From Deltaproteobacteria bacterium (GTDB taxonomy: Bacteria > Myxococcota_A > Polyangia > Polyangiales > Polyangiaceae): a stretch of DNA of 64,000 nt. The notes below the pieces were generated by a model. It saw only the letters and a list, made by a program, of their open reading frames with translations, did no database searches and had not been told where the DNA came from. Position 1 is the stretch's first letter. Each line of letters opens with the position of its first letter. A program made the translations under genes and the position numbers. This document shows positions 36,724 to 46,224 of the stretch, one piece after another. The stretch is taken from contig JACRCQ010000022.1 of the NCBI GenBank assembly GCA_016218915.1, positions 62,001 through 126,000 of the forward strand. The letters run 5' to 3'.

Positions 36724-37070
36724 CAATCTACCTCCACTGCGTCGATCAGAAGCTCCCTGCCCGTCTCGAACCGCGTGTCCGCAGATCCACACTTGGGACA
36801 GATGAGCCGGATTTCTTCGTGCATCTCGAACGCCTCCTCGCACGCCTTGCAGCGCACGCGAATCGGCACTTCCTCGATCTCGAGCTTGACGCCGGCAAGA
36901 GGGCCTTCCTCGGCCAGCACGCCGAACATGAACTGCAGATTGTCCGGAACCACAGCGGTCAGCTTGCCGACCTTGAGGTAGACCCGCGCAACCTTGCCTT
37001 GCACCGTGCCGTCCGCGATCAGACGAAGCACCGACTCGATCACGTTCTGCGCAATGGATGCTTCGTGCAT
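36723..37070 (-). CDS. hypA: Hydrogenase nickel chaperone HypA
   Basis: 115 residues starting MHEASIAQNVI; the His2-Glu3 pair binds nickel. The zinc site is formed by CKAC and CPKC (about residues 74-77 and 91-94). HypA receives nickel and passes it to the large subunit with HypB. Four-base overlaps with both hypE and hypB show translational coupling. Typical length for the family. Confidence 0.96.
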   Translation of the reverse strand: MHEASIAQNVIESVLRLIADGTVQGKVARVYLKVGKLTAVVPDNLQFMFGVLAEEGPLAGVKLEIEEVPIRVRCKACEEAFEMHEEIRLICPKCGSADTRFETGRELLIDAVEVD

Positions 37071-38068
37071 CAGCAGATCCTCGGCAGCTGCGCTCCTTCG
37101 AGCGCGATCAGCGGACGCAGCCCCCCTACCCTCGTGTCGAGCACCAGCCCCTTGCCTTCCCTCACCTCGCCGATGCTCGCTGCACCCGCGCCGCGCGGGT
37201 GGCTTCGCAACGCACCGAGCGCTGCGTCGGCTTGATCCGCGGGCACTACCGCGATCAGACGCCCTTCGCAGGCCACGTAGAGAGGATCGAGCCCGAGCAG
37301 CTCACAGGCACCACGCACGGCGCCGCGCACCGGAATCGTCTCCTCGCGCAGGCGAATCTCGACCTTCGAGGCAAGGGCGATCTCGACGAGCGTGGTTGCC
37401 AACCCGCCGCGCGTGGGGTCGCGCATGCATCGCACCCCCGGCGCAGCAGCAAGCAGCGCGCGCGCCAGATCCCCCAGCGGCTGGCAATCGCTCTTGAAGT
37501 CCCCGGTCATGCCGAAGCCTTCCCTTGCGACCATCACCGCTGTGCCGTGCTCGCCAATCGACCCGCTCACCAGGACCGCATCGCCAGGCTCGCAGCTCGC
37601 ACTCGAAAGCGTCCGCCCCGCAGGCATCACGCCCACGCCGCTCGTGTTGACGTACAGCCCATCAGCTTCGCCGCGGGCCACCACCTTCGTGTCGCCAGTG
37701 ACGATCCGCACGCAAGCCTCGGCTGCAGTTGCGGCCATGGACGCGACCACCTGTTCGAGCAGCGCGATCTCGAGCCCTTCCTCCAGGATGAATCCAGCGC
37801 TCAGGTAACGAGGCTCAGCTCCCATCACTGCGAGGTCGTTGACCGTTCCACACACGGCAAGCTTGCCGATGTCGCCGCCTGGGAACACCGATGGGCGCAC
37901 CACGAACGTGTCCGTGGTCAGCGCGATCCGCTCCGCTCCTGCCACGATCGCAGCGTCTTCCAGCACCTCAGGTCCGCCCAGGTGGCGAAGGAACACGTCG
38001 CGCACGAGCCGCGAGGTCGCAGCTCCCCCTTCGCCGTGATCCAACGTGATCGTGCCCTGAACGCTCAT
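37070..38068 (-). CDS. hypE: Hydrogenase maturation protein HypE
   Basis: 332 residues of the HypE/AIR-synthetase-like family. It begins with the DHGEGGAATSRLVRD signature and ends in PRIC, where the last cysteine carries the carbamoyl group that HypE dehydrates to cyanide for the Fe(CN)2CO ligand set. ATP-binding residues lie in TTDTFVVRPSVFPGGDIGKL. Works with HypF and the HypCD complex in the cytoplasm. Four-base overlap with hypA. Confidence 0.96.
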   Translation of the reverse strand: MSVQGTITLDHGEGGAATSRLVRDVFLRHLGGPEVLEDAAIVAGAERIALTTDTFVVRPSVFPGGDIGKLAVCGTVNDLAVMGAEPRYLSAGFILEEGLEIALLEQVVASMAATAAEACVRIVTGDTKVVARGEADGLYVNTSGVGVMPAGRTLSSASCEPGDAVLVSGSIGEHGTAVMVAREGFGMTGDFKSDCQPLGDLARALLAAAPGVRCMRDPTRGGLATTLVEIALASKVEIRLREETIPVRGAVRGACELLGLDPLYVACEGRLIAVVPADQADAALGALRSHPRGAGAASIGEVREGKGLVLDTRVGGLRPLIALEGAQLPRIC

Positions 38069-38089
38069 TCGCCAATCGCTCCTGGAAGG

Positions 38090-39172
38090 CTATCCGCGGC
38101 CATACCGATACCACGCCGCGCACGCTCCTTCCGTGGAAACCATGCACGGTCCAATCGGTCTCGACGGCGTGCACGCAGTACCGAACATCGCGCATTCGGT
38201 GGGCACTTTCAGCCCGCGCATCACCTCGCCGCATCCGCATCCTGCAGGAAGATCCACTGCGTCCTTGGGCATCTCCACTTGCACCCTGCGACGGGCGTCC
38301 ATCGACAGGAACTCCTCGCGAGGCTCCAACCCCGTCCCAGGGATCACTCCGATTCCGCGCCAGGCTGCGTCGCACGGCGTGAACGTTCGCGAGAGAATGT
38401 CGAGCGCAGTGCGATTGCCCTCGGGGCTCACCGCGCGACGGTACTGCACCTGCACTTCAGCCTTGCCCGCAGCGCGCTGCTCGAGAAGCAGAATCACCCC
38501 TTCGAGCACGTCGAGCGCTTCGAATCCTGTGACCACGCACGGCACCTTCCGATCGCGCGCGATCGGCTCATAGGCCGCGCTGCCGATGATCGTGCTCACA
38601 TGCCCAGGGCAGATGAATCCATCGATGCGCGTCTCCCCCGACGCGACCAGCGCATCCATGGCAGGAGGCACGACCTTGAACGCCGGGTATACGCAGAAGT
38701 TCCCGATCCCGGCCGCCAATGCCTTGATCATCGTTGCGGCGATGGTCGGGCTCGTGGTCTCAAAGCCGACGCCCATGAACACCACGATCCGGTCAGGCGC
38801 AGCGCGAGCGATCTCCATGGCGTCGTGGGGCGAGTACACGACGCGGATGTCGCTGCCGCGGGTGCGCTCCTGCTCCAACGACGACTTGGAGCCAGGCACC
38901 CGGAGCATGTCGCCAAACGTGGTGACGATCACGCCAGGCTCCCGGGCCATCGCCATCAGGTGATCGATCTGCGACGCAGGCGTGACGCACACCGGGCAGC
39001 CAGGGCCGGACAGCAAGCGAAGAGTCTCGGGCACCCTCGCCCGGATCCCGAACCTGCTGATCGCCATGGTGTGCGTGCCGCAGACTTCCATCAGCGAAAC
39101 CGGTCCGCTCACCAGGGCAGCGATCTTGTCGTAGCAGCGCTCGGCGCGTTCCCGCAGGTCAGGCTGGCTCAC
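38090..39172 (-). CDS. hypD: Hydrogenase maturation protein HypD
   Basis: 360 residues. The start is GTG at 39172 in a GTGA overlap with the hypC stop. HypD holds a [4Fe-4S] cluster and the Fe(CN)2CO centre together with HypC. Family motifs visible include EVCGTHTMAISRFGI, LSGPGCPVCV and CPGHVSTIIG, and a C-terminal cysteine group (AGCGCGEVMRG, TECAMFG). Placement between hypC and hypE agrees with their joint action in building the iron cofactor. Confidence 0.96.
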   Translation of the reverse strand: MSQPDLRERAERCYDKIAALVSGPVSLMEVCGTHTMAISRFGIRARVPETLRLLSGPGCPVCVTPASQIDHLMAMAREPGVIVTTFGDMLRVPGSKSSLEQERTRGSDIRVVYSPHDAMEIARAAPDRIVVFMGVGFETTSPTIAATMIKALAAGIGNFCVYPAFKVVPPAMDALVASGETRIDGFICPGHVSTIIGSAAYEPIARDRKVPCVVTGFEALDVLEGVILLLEQRAAGKAEVQVQYRRAVSPEGNRTALDILSRTFTPCDAAWRGIGVIPGTGLEPREEFLSMDARRRVQVEMPKDAVDLPAGCGCGEVMRGLKVPTECAMFGTACTPSRPIGPCMVSTEGACAAWYRYGRG

Positions 39173-39417
39173 GGCTTGGCCTCGGCTCGGCTCTGCTCCT
39201 CCATCTCGCCTTCGATCTGCGCGAGCAGCGCGAGCGTCTCCCTGGCTTCTTCTTCATCCATGCACTGGATCGCGTAGCCCGCGTGTACCAGCACCCAGTC
39301 GCCCAGCTTGACCTCAGGCACCAGATCCATCTGGACCACACGCTCCACACCGTGGAACTTCACGCGCGCCGACGTGCCGTCGAGCTGCATCACCTGACCC
39401 GGTACTGCCAGACACAT
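39169..39417 (-). CDS. hypC: Hydrogenase assembly chaperone HypC
   Basis: 82 residues beginning MCLAVPGQVMQLDG. Cys2 is the residue that binds the Fe centre and later the large subunit. The C-terminal tail is acidic (CMDEEEARE, EGEMEEQSRAEAKP). The start at 39417 lies two bases after the hypF stop and the stop overlaps hypD. One HypC serves the window; there is no second HybG-type copy, so both hydrogenases probably use it. Confidence 0.96.
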   Translation of the reverse strand: MCLAVPGQVMQLDGTSARVKFHGVERVVQMDLVPEVKLGDWVLVHAGYAIQCMDEEEARETLALLAQIEGEMEEQSRAEAKP

Positions 39418-39419
39418 CG

Positions 39420-41795
39420 CTAGTTCTCCCAACCTGCCAGAGCGCCCTGCTCCAATTGCTCCGACGCTGCGTTCGCCACCATCACCTGCCCTAGCGCAAT
39501 CCCACCGTCGCTGACCGGAATGAGTCCGGGCAGCACCGGCTCCAGTCCCTGCCTCTGCAGGGCCGCCGTGGCAAGCTCCACCAGGATCCGATTCTGGAAC
39601 ACGCCACCGCACAGCACGACTTTGCGCGGAGCCCCGGCCGCGAGCAGACGCGCGCATGCTTCGGCCAGCGCTTCTGCCAGCGCCGCATGGAATCCGTACG
39701 CAAGCTGCGGCCGGCTGACTCCGTCGACGAGCCCCTGCACCAGTCCGCAGAGCAGCGGCTGCGGATCCACCTCGAGGCCAGGCGTCACGGCCATACGCAG
39801 TCTCGCGCCCGGATTGCCAGCTCTTGCGAACTGCTCCAGCTCGATCGCGGCCTGCCCTTCGTACGTCGCCTCGTCGCATACGCCGAGAAGCGATGCCACG
39901 GCATCGAACAGTCGCCCCGCGCTCGTGGTCTGCGGCGTGTTGAAGCGTTGATCCACCATCCGCCGGACCACCGCGATCTCGTCGTGCGCCGCCCGATTCC
40001 ACAGGTCGAGCTTCGCTGATTCTGCCCCGGCAGCGAGAGCGTGAAGGTATGCAATCGCGATCCGTATCGGCCTTCGCGTGGCCGCGTCCCCGCCAGGCAA
40101 AGGCAGCGCACGCAGATGCCCCGCGCGCCGCACGCGCGCAGCGTTCCCCACCAGGATCTCGCCTCCCCAGATCGTCCGATCCAGGCCATAGCCCGTGCCG
40201 TCCAGCACAAGCCCCTGCGCTTCCTCGGTCAAGCCCGCTGCGGCCATGGCCGATGCCAGATGGGCATGGTGGTGCTGCACCGCGACGCGCCGGGCATCGC
40301 CCGCGATCTCGGCAGCGAATCGCGTGGTCAACATGTCCGGGTGGAGATCGTGCACGATCAGCTCCGGCTTCAAGCCGAGCCAGCGGTGCAGCTTGTCCTG
40401 CGATTCCTCGAGGAACTGCAGCACTTCGAGGTTCTCCACGTCGCCGATGTGCTGCGACAGGAACACCCTGCGACCTGACGCGATCGCAAATGCATTGGAG
40501 AACATCGCACCCACTGCGAACGTGGGCTGGACCTCGACCGGGAGCTCCACCGGCAAGGGAACGAAGCCGCGCGATCTACGCATCAGCACCAGCCGCTCGC
40601 CCTGCACCGCACCCACCGAGTCGTCACACCGGTTCCAGATGTCACGGTCGTGCACCAGGAATGCTTCCACGATGTGGCCGAGCATCTCGCGCGCTTCGTC
40701 GTTGGTGACCTCGATGGGCCCACCCGTTCGGTTGCCGCTGGTCATCACCAGGCACGCGGGTGCCCCGGGCGCGAGCAGCAGCTCGTGCACCGGGGTGTAG
40801 GGCAGCATCACGCCGAGATCCTGGTGGCCTTTGGCAACCTCTTCGACCACCGCAGGCCACCCCGGTTCCGGAGAGGCCCTTCGCTTGAGGAGCAGAATGG
40901 GACGACGCGGGAGCGTCAGCTCCCTCAGCTCGCGCTCGGTCACCTCGCAGTACGCTTGTGCCGCCTCCTGATCCCGACACATCACCGCAAGCGGCTTGTG
41001 GCGGCGCGGCTTGCGCTCCCGAAGCGCTCGGACCGCAGCGGCGTTGGTGGCGTCGCAGGCCAGATGGAAGCCGCCCAGCCCTTTGACCGCGACGATCGCA
41101 CCGGACGACAACATCTTCCTGGCTCGCTCGATCGCTTCATCGCATTCCGCGATCACCTCGCCCGATGCGCTGATCAGCTGCGCTCTCGGGCCGCACGCGG
41201 GGCACGCGTCGGGCTGCGCGTGGTACCGACGGTCTGCAGGGTCCTGGTACTCCGTGAGGCAACGCTCGCACATTGCGAAGCGAGCCATGGTGGTCTTGGG
41301 CCGATCGTACGGGACCTCCTGCACGATGGTGAACCGCGGACCGCAGTTGGTGCAGTTGATGAACGGGTATCGATGACGGCGGTCCGTGGGATCGCGCAGC
41401 TCTCGCAGGCAATCGTCGCACACCGCCACGTCGGGGCTGATCAGGGCAGCTTGTCCGCCCCCGGCTGCGCTCTCGATGATCCTGAATCCCGATACGCCCG
41501 TTGGCGCCATGTCCTGCACCTCGATGCGATCGATGCGCGCGATTGGGGGAGGACGATCCCGGAGCGCGTCGAGAAACGCCTGCAGACGCGCCCTTGGGCC
41601 CTCGATCTCGATCTCGGCACCGTCGAACGTGTTGCACACCGAACCCGAAAGCCCGAGCTCGTGCGCGATGCGGTGGATGAAAGGGCGGAAACCGACTCCC
41701 TGCACGATGCCTGCGACGCGGACGCGGAGGCGAGCCCCCGCGCCGCGCAGGGCATCTGGGTCGTCAGTGGACGGAGCAGGAGATGCAGGGGTCAT
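39420..41795 (-). CDS. hypF: Carbamoyltransferase HypF
   Basis: The predicted protein has 791 residues from the ATG at 41795 (a GTG two codons earlier is possible). The N-terminus is an acylphosphatase domain (RVAGIVQGVGFRPF). Two CxxC-x18-CxxC zinc fingers follow, then a YrdC-like domain (GLGGFHLACDAT) and a C-terminal Kae1-like domain (VQHHHAHLASAMA, VLDGTGYG, LCGGVFQNRIL). HypF makes the carbamoyl-adenylate from carbamoyl phosphate and transfers it to HypE. The start overlaps the hydA 3' end by 32 bp. Confidence 0.95.
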   Translation of the reverse strand: MTPASPAPSTDDPDALRGAGARLRVRVAGIVQGVGFRPFIHRIAHELGLSGSVCNTFDGAEIEIEGPRARLQAFLDALRDRPPPIARIDRIEVQDMAPTGVSGFRIIESAAGGGQAALISPDVAVCDDCLRELRDPTDRRHRYPFINCTNCGPRFTIVQEVPYDRPKTTMARFAMCERCLTEYQDPADRRYHAQPDACPACGPRAQLISASGEVIAECDEAIERARKMLSSGAIVAVKGLGGFHLACDATNAAAVRALRERKPRRHKPLAVMCRDQEAAQAYCEVTERELRELTLPRRPILLLKRRASPEPGWPAVVEEVAKGHQDLGVMLPYTPVHELLLAPGAPACLVMTSGNRTGGPIEVTNDEAREMLGHIVEAFLVHDRDIWNRCDDSVGAVQGERLVLMRRSRGFVPLPVELPVEVQPTFAVGAMFSNAFAIASGRRVFLSQHIGDVENLEVLQFLEESQDKLHRWLGLKPELIVHDLHPDMLTTRFAAEIAGDARRVAVQHHHAHLASAMAAAGLTEEAQGLVLDGTGYGLDRTIWGGEILVGNAARVRRAGHLRALPLPGGDAATRRPIRIAIAYLHALAAGAESAKLDLWNRAAHDEIAVVRRMVDQRFNTPQTTSAGRLFDAVASLLGVCDEATYEGQAAIELEQFARAGNPGARLRMAVTPGLEVDPQPLLCGLVQGLVDGVSRPQLAYGFHAALAEALAEACARLLAAGAPRKVVLCGGVFQNRILVELATAALQRQGLEPVLPGLIPVSDGGIALGQVMVANAASEQLEQGALAGWEN

Positions 41796-43041
41796 ACGCA
41801 CGCACCAGCATGGAGCATAGCAGCTCCAGCTTGTCGTCCGTCATGCCTTCCTTGGCGAAGTGCTTCGCGAGTGCACCCATGTCGTGGTGGATGTTCAGGT
41901 TGTTCTGCGTCGTCGGGATGATGCAGTCTGCACGGACAACCCGGCCATCCTTGTCGTACTCGTAGCAGTGGTAGAGGATGCCGCGAGGCACCTCGACTGC
42001 GCCGACGCCGCGACCCGCCTTGGGCGTGACCTTCGCCATCACCGGCACGTCGTCGGACCACTCCACGATCTCCTTGATCATGTCGACGATCTCGTAGACG
42101 ACGTGAACGGTCTCGACGAGCTGGGCCACGTTGTTCATGTACGGATTGTGGTTGACCGGCGCGAGGCCGAAGATCTTGGCGATCTCCTTGGCTTCGGGGC
42201 GCAGTAGGTTGTAGTTCACGTTCACACGTGCGAGCGACCCGACCGCCAGGGATTCGCGCGAGAGCTTGGCCCACTTGGTCGTGTTGTTGTCGTCGACCCA
42301 CTCGTTGGTCATGGCGAGGTATTCGCGCTCCGGCTTGACGACGCCGTCGGTCGAGGCCAGGTCGCCGCCGATCCACGGGTAGCTGTCCACGCCCTTGAGC
42401 GCGACGAACTCGGTCTCGCGCTTGAAGTCGGGGATTGCGAAGGTCTTGAACAGCTCGACCGTGGCCGTGAGCTGGGGAACCGACGCCAGCAGGTCCGCCG
42501 CGATCTTCCTGAGGACTTCGCGGTCAGGCAGCTGGGCGACGCCGCCCACCTGGAGCGAGACCGGATGGGTCGTGCGGCCAGCGACTGCATCGCAGAGCCG
42601 GTTGCCCAGCCCCTTGAGGTTCGCCGCGATTCCCACCACCGCCGGGTTGGCGTCGATGAGGGGAATGGCGCTGGTAAGACCCACGAAGTCAGGCGCGGCG
42701 AGGAAGAACAGGTGCAGCGCATGGCTCGCGAGGGTCTCTCCGTGCTTGGCGAGAAGGCGCAGCTTGACAGCAGCGTCGGGGATCTTCACGCCCATCGCGT
42801 CTTCGCTCGCGCGGATGCTCGCCAGGCAGTGCCCGATCGAGCAGATTCCGCAGATGCGGGCAGTGAGGATGCCCGCAGTTGTGTAGTGCTTGCCCTTGAG
42901 CATCACCTCGAAGTAGCGGGGGGTCTCGACGACGTCCCAGCTGGCATGCTTGACCTCGCCGCCCTCGACCTTCACGCGGATGTTGCCGTGTCCCTCGACA
43001 CGCGTCAGATGATGCACGTTGACGTTCAGATCGAGTTTCAT
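41764..43041 (-). CDS. hydA: [NiFe] hydrogenase large subunit, group 3b type
   Basis: 425 residues. The nickel ligands lie in RICGICSIGHC (Cys64 and Cys67) and DPCISCSVH (Cys419 and Cys422). The chain ends exactly at His425, so no C-terminal peptide is available for removal. The subunit set (HydA with HydD, HydG and HydB) is that of cytoplasmic NAD(P)-linked sulfhydrogenases, which reversibly oxidise H2 or reduce protons. Other family members normally carry a short C-terminal extension removed after nickel insertion; here it is missing. Start/stop overlap with hydD. Confidence 0.95.
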   Translation of the reverse strand: MKLDLNVNVHHLTRVEGHGNIRVKVEGGEVKHASWDVVETPRYFEVMLKGKHYTTAGILTARICGICSIGHCLASIRASEDAMGVKIPDAAVKLRLLAKHGETLASHALHLFFLAAPDFVGLTSAIPLIDANPAVVGIAANLKGLGNRLCDAVAGRTTHPVSLQVGGVAQLPDREVLRKIAADLLASVPQLTATVELFKTFAIPDFKRETEFVALKGVDSYPWIGGDLASTDGVVKPEREYLAMTNEWVDDNNTTKWAKLSRESLAVGSLARVNVNYNLLRPEAKEIAKIFGLAPVNHNPYMNNVAQLVETVHVVYEIVDMIKEIVEWSDDVPVMAKVTPKAGRGVGAVEVPRGILYHCYEYDKDGRVVRADCIIPTTQNNLNIHHDMGALAKHFAKEGMTDDKLELLCSMLVRAYDPCISCSVH

Positions 43042-43790
43042 CGTCGTCCCTCGAAACCGCCGAAGAAGCCAAGGCGCTCAGAGATTTCCTTCTCGCTGAA
43101 CCCGCGCTGCTTCGCCAGGGTCATGAATTCCTCGAAGTTGTGATCCGGGGCAGGTCCGCGGCATCCCCAGCAGCCGAGGCCGCCGGCGGGGCACGGAGCA
43201 TTGCACCCGGCCTGCGCGATCGAGCCGAGGCACAGCTGCCCCTTTTCCATCATGCAGGTGGTGAAGCGCTGCTTGCATTCGACGCAAACAGGGTAGACGG
43301 GGAAGTTGAACGGCACCTCGAAGGCGAGGCATTGCACGATGCGCTCGACCTCGAGCTTGTTGATGGGGCAGCCCGGGATCTCGAGGTCGACCTTGACGAC
43401 CTCCTTGATGGCGCGGACCTTGGCCGTGGACTTCGGCTTGTCGCCGTAGACTTCCTTGTTGGCCTCGTCGAGGTTGTAGGCGTTCTTCAGGCGGTTGACG
43501 CCGCCGAAGCACGCGCAGCTGCCGATGGCGACAAGCACCTTGGCCTGGGCCCGGATCTTCTCGATCCGCCCCACCTCGTCGTCACGGCTGATGCACCCTT
43601 CGATGAGCGCAATATCGTAGTCCTCCCCTTTGTAGGAGGAGACCTCGCGGAAGTTGACGACTTCGATGGCCTTGAGGAACGGCACGAGAGTCTCCTCGTG
43701 GTTGGCGAGCTGCAGCTCGCACCCCTCGCAGCTTGTGAAGTCAAACACGCCAATCCGCGGACGCTTTGGCTCTAGTCTCAAGTACTTCAT
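43038..43790 (-). CDS. hydD: [NiFe] hydrogenase small subunit, group 3b type
   Basis: 250 residues, no Tat signal, so cytoplasmic. The proximal cluster motif is CEGCEL (residues 21-24), followed by GSCACFGGVNRL and cysteines in PGCPINKLEV, and a C-terminal ferredoxin-like set (CVECKQRF, CLGSI, CNAPCPAGGLGCWGC) for further [4Fe-4S] clusters. It passes electrons from the NiFe site to the flavin subunit. Four-base overlap with hydA. Confidence 0.94.
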   Translation of the reverse strand: MKYLRLEPKRPRIGVFDFTSCEGCELQLANHEETLVPFLKAIEVVNFREVSSYKGEDYDIALIEGCISRDDEVGRIEKIRAQAKVLVAIGSCACFGGVNRLKNAYNLDEANKEVYGDKPKSTAKVRAIKEVVKVDLEIPGCPINKLEVERIVQCLAFEVPFNFPVYPVCVECKQRFTTCMMEKGQLCLGSIAQAGCNAPCPAGGLGCWGCRGPAPDHNFEEFMTLAKQRGFSEKEISERLGFFGGFEGRR

Positions 43791-43800
43791 CGCATCGCCC

Positions 43801-44709
43801 TCAGATTGCTTCCTTCAGATTCATGACGGACCAGTAGTCGAACACGGGACCGTCGACGCAGGTGTAGGTGGAGCCGATGTTGCACCGGCAGCACTTACCC
43901 ATTCCGCAGTGCATCCGTCTCTCGAGGGAGACGAACATGCGGTGCATGGGAACGCCCATCTTGCCCAGCTGGTTGCACACGAACTTGAACATCACGGGCG
44001 GGCCGCACACGATCGCGTACGTCTCGTCGCCCACGATCTTCATGCCGTCCATCAGCTTCGTGATGAGCCCCACCGGGCCCTTCCACGTGTCGTCCGCGCG
44101 CTCCACGATCACCGACAAGTTCACCCCGTCGATGCGCTCCCACTGCTTGTACTGGTAGTCGAACAGCAGCTGGCTCGGGTCCTTGGTGCCGTACATGATG
44201 TGCACGTTGCGATAGTCCGACCGGTTCTCCGTGACGTGGAAGATCGGCGCCCGCAGAGGAGCCAACCCCAGACCGCCGGCGATCAGAAGGATGTCGCTGC
44301 CCTTCATCTTGCCCATGGGGAAGTGGGTGCCAAAAGGTCCGCGGATGCCCACGCGCGCACCACGGCCCGCACGGTGCAGCATGCTCGTGACCACGCCTGC
44401 CTTGCGGATGCACAGCTCGACGTAGCCTTTGTTGGTGGGCGAGCCCGAGATCGAGATCGGGACCTCTCCGTAGCCGGGCACCTCGAGCATCACGAACTGC
44501 CCTGGCAGGAACGAGAACGTGTCGCGCTCCTTGGGATCGAGGATGCGGAAGTGGAACAGCTTCTCCATCTCGGTGAGACGGATGATGTTCGTGATCTCGG
44601 CCTTGTAGACCTTGTCGACGTGCTGCAGCGTCGCCTTGCGATTGAAGTCCGGCAACGCGTGGAAGTCGTCCTCTTGCGTGATGTCGTATCGATGAAGGAG
44701 GATGTTCAT
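43801..44709 (-). CDS. hydG: NAD(P)H-flavin subunit of group 3b hydrogenase
   Basis: 302 residues of the ferredoxin-reductase-like family. The FAD site is around [19 protein letters not shown], and the NAD(P) site around [12 protein letters not shown] and [13 protein letters not shown]. The C-terminus has a Cys-rich [2Fe-2S] motif ([18 protein letters not shown]). It carries electrons between NAD(P)H and the clusters of HydD. It overlaps the hydB stop by four bases. Confidence 0.94.
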   Translation of the reverse strand: MNILLHRYDITQEDDFHALPDFNRKATLQHVDKVYKAEITNIIRLTEMEKLFHFRILDPKERDTFSFLPGQFVMLEVPGYGEVPISISGSPTNKGYVELCIRKAGVVTSMLHRAGRGARVGIRGPFGTHFPMGKMKGSDILLIAGGLGLAPLRAPIFHVTENRSDYRNVHIMYGTKDPSQLLFDYQYKQWERIDGVNLSVIVERADDTWKGPVGLITKLMDGMKIVGDETYAIVCGPPVMFKFVCNQLGKMGVPMHRMFVSLERRMHCGMGKCCRCNIGSTYTCVDGPVFDYWSVMNLKEAI

Positions 44710-45752
44710 GGTCCGTGCCCCTCCGCCTGCAGGTCCGCAATCACTTCAGGTGGGTTGATGCCAGCGAGGCAGACGGTCCCACAACGGTTGCATCCGACGC
44801 ACTTCGGCTCGTCGTAGGCTTCCACGAAGCCGCGGTGCTGATGGTAGTAGCGGTACTTCAGACGGCTCGAGCGGGTCGGACGGAAGTTGTGTCCGCCAGC
44901 CACCTCCGCGAAGTCCACCAGATTGCAGGAGTGAAGCTGCTTGACCTTCTGGCCCTTGGTGAAGTCCATCGAGACGTGCTCGGCGACGCCGTAGCAGTAG
45001 CAGGTCGGACAGACCATCGCGCAGCTGCCGCAGCTGAGGCACTTGTTGCCCCACTTCTTCCACATGTCCGACTCGAACTCGATGTCGAGCAGGTTGGGAA
45101 GATTGTCGATCCGCACCTTCGTCTTGAAGCTGTTCTGGATCTTGGCGCGCACGGCCAGATAGTCGTGGCTGTCCTTCTCCGTCACCAGCTTGGCGTCCAC
45201 CTTCGCAAGCGCGTTGAATCCGCGGTCCGAGTTGATCGCCACGAAGTACCGATCGCCCAGGTCCGTCAGGAACAGGTCGAACCCGTGCGTCACCGTGTCC
45301 GCTCCTACCGATTGGCAGAAGCACTTCTCCGCCGGCTCGTGATCGATGCCGACGATGAAGGTGTTGCGACGACGAGACACGTAGTAGGGGCTCGGGAACT
45401 TGTCCCTTGCCATCACCTTGTCGAGCTTGAGCAGCGCGTTGATGTCGCATGCATGCATGCCGATGATCGCGCGCGGCTGAATCCGATATCGGATGTCCTG
45501 CTCCCATTCTCCGTTTTCGAAACGGTAGGTCGACAGGTTCTCCTTGTACGGAAGAAAATAGGTCTTCGGAGAGAACTCCGTCGTCTGGTAGCCGAGATCA
45601 ATCTCCTCGAACTTCGCCACCGGCAGGAACTTGTGGATCGGATTCCCGTCCTTGTTCGTCCCTGACTTCTTCGGTCCGATGACCTCGTTCGATTGCAGGA
45701 TGATCTCGACCAGGGATCTGAAATCCTTCTTGGTCAGCGTCTTGAACAGCAT
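44706..45752 (-). CDS. hydB: Iron-sulfur subunit of group 3b hydrogenase
   Basis: The predicted protein has 348 residues from the ATG at 45752. The last 140 residues contain two [4Fe-4S] ferredoxin-like motifs, [18 protein letters not shown] and [15 protein letters not shown]. The N-terminal 200 residues are typical of the 4Fe-4S dicluster beta subunit of Hyd-type enzymes ([30 protein letters not shown]). It is the first gene of the hydBGDA-hypFCDEAB operon. The promoter must lie in the 488 bp upstream. Confidence 0.92.
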   Translation of the reverse strand: MLFKTLTKKDFRSLVEIILQSNEVIGPKKSGTNKDGNPIHKFLPVAKFEEIDLGYQTTEFSPKTYFLPYKENLSTYRFENGEWEQDIRYRIQPRAIIGMHACDINALLKLDKVMARDKFPSPYYVSRRRNTFIVGIDHEPAEKCFCQSVGADTVTHGFDLFLTDLGDRYFVAINSDRGFNALAKVDAKLVTEKDSHDYLAVRAKIQNSFKTKVRIDNLPNLLDIEFESDMWKKWGNKCLSCGSCAMVCPTCYCYGVAEHVSMDFTKGQKVKQLHSCNLVDFAEVAGGHNFRPTRSSRLKYRYYHQHRGFVEAYDEPKCVGCNRCGTVCLAGINPPEVIADLQAEGHGP

Positions 45753-46006
45753 CGGTCTAACTCCGCCCCCCCGATGGGCCATCGCCCTTCAGGCTTTGCT
45801 CTCTCTCCTGTGGAGCCCTCGGTCTGTCCTCGCGTCCTTCCACCAGGTCTCGCCTGGAACAAACCTTCCTCGCGATCCAACGCCTGCTTCGCGCAACCGA
45901 CCCGCGTGGGGCCGCCCTTCCTCCCGTCTCCCCGCCAGCTACCTTTCGTATACGATCCACTTGCGCGTCTCCACACCAAAGCCAATCGCGTCTGCTCCGA
46001 CTTATG

Positions 46007-46027
46007 GTGAGTTTTCTCACGATCGTG
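46007..46027. promoter_or_regulatory. Palindromic operator candidate upstream of hydB
   Basis: GTGAG-TTTT-CTCAC (perfect 5-bp arms) is fused to the perfect 10-bp palindrome CACGATCGTG. It lies about 255 bp before the hydB start. The spacing resembles dimeric helix-turn-helix regulator sites, but it matches neither the FNR nor the CRP consensus. The regulator is unknown. Confidence 0.35.
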
Positions 46028-46198
46028 TCCGCGAATGCGCAATCGTCTAACATGCACATCCGGCTAGATCAAGGCTCTTCCTGCGCGATCTGGGCCCATT
46101 CCCAACCTCTTCGCGCAATGGTCCCCGGCGCACACGACATCACGACTTGCTAGCGCACCCCTTTGCCGCTCACAGCAAAAGCATTGCGAGTCCGCAAT

Positions 46199-46224
46199 GA
46201 AAAATATGCGCGAATCACTCGCGC
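46199..46224 (-). terminator. Intrinsic terminator after the M23 peptidase gene
   Basis: On the minus strand GCGCGA-GTGAT-TCGCGC forms a 6-bp hairpin, followed by ATATTTTTC. It begins 17 bp beyond the peptidase stop at 46241. The T-rich tract makes it the clearest Rho-independent terminator in the window and separates the peptidase gene from the hyd operon. Confidence 0.65.

Noticed and set aside
37058-39277. 739-codon plus-strand frame across hypE and hypD
   Set aside because: Antisense of well-conserved hyp genes; composition is that of a shadow frame.
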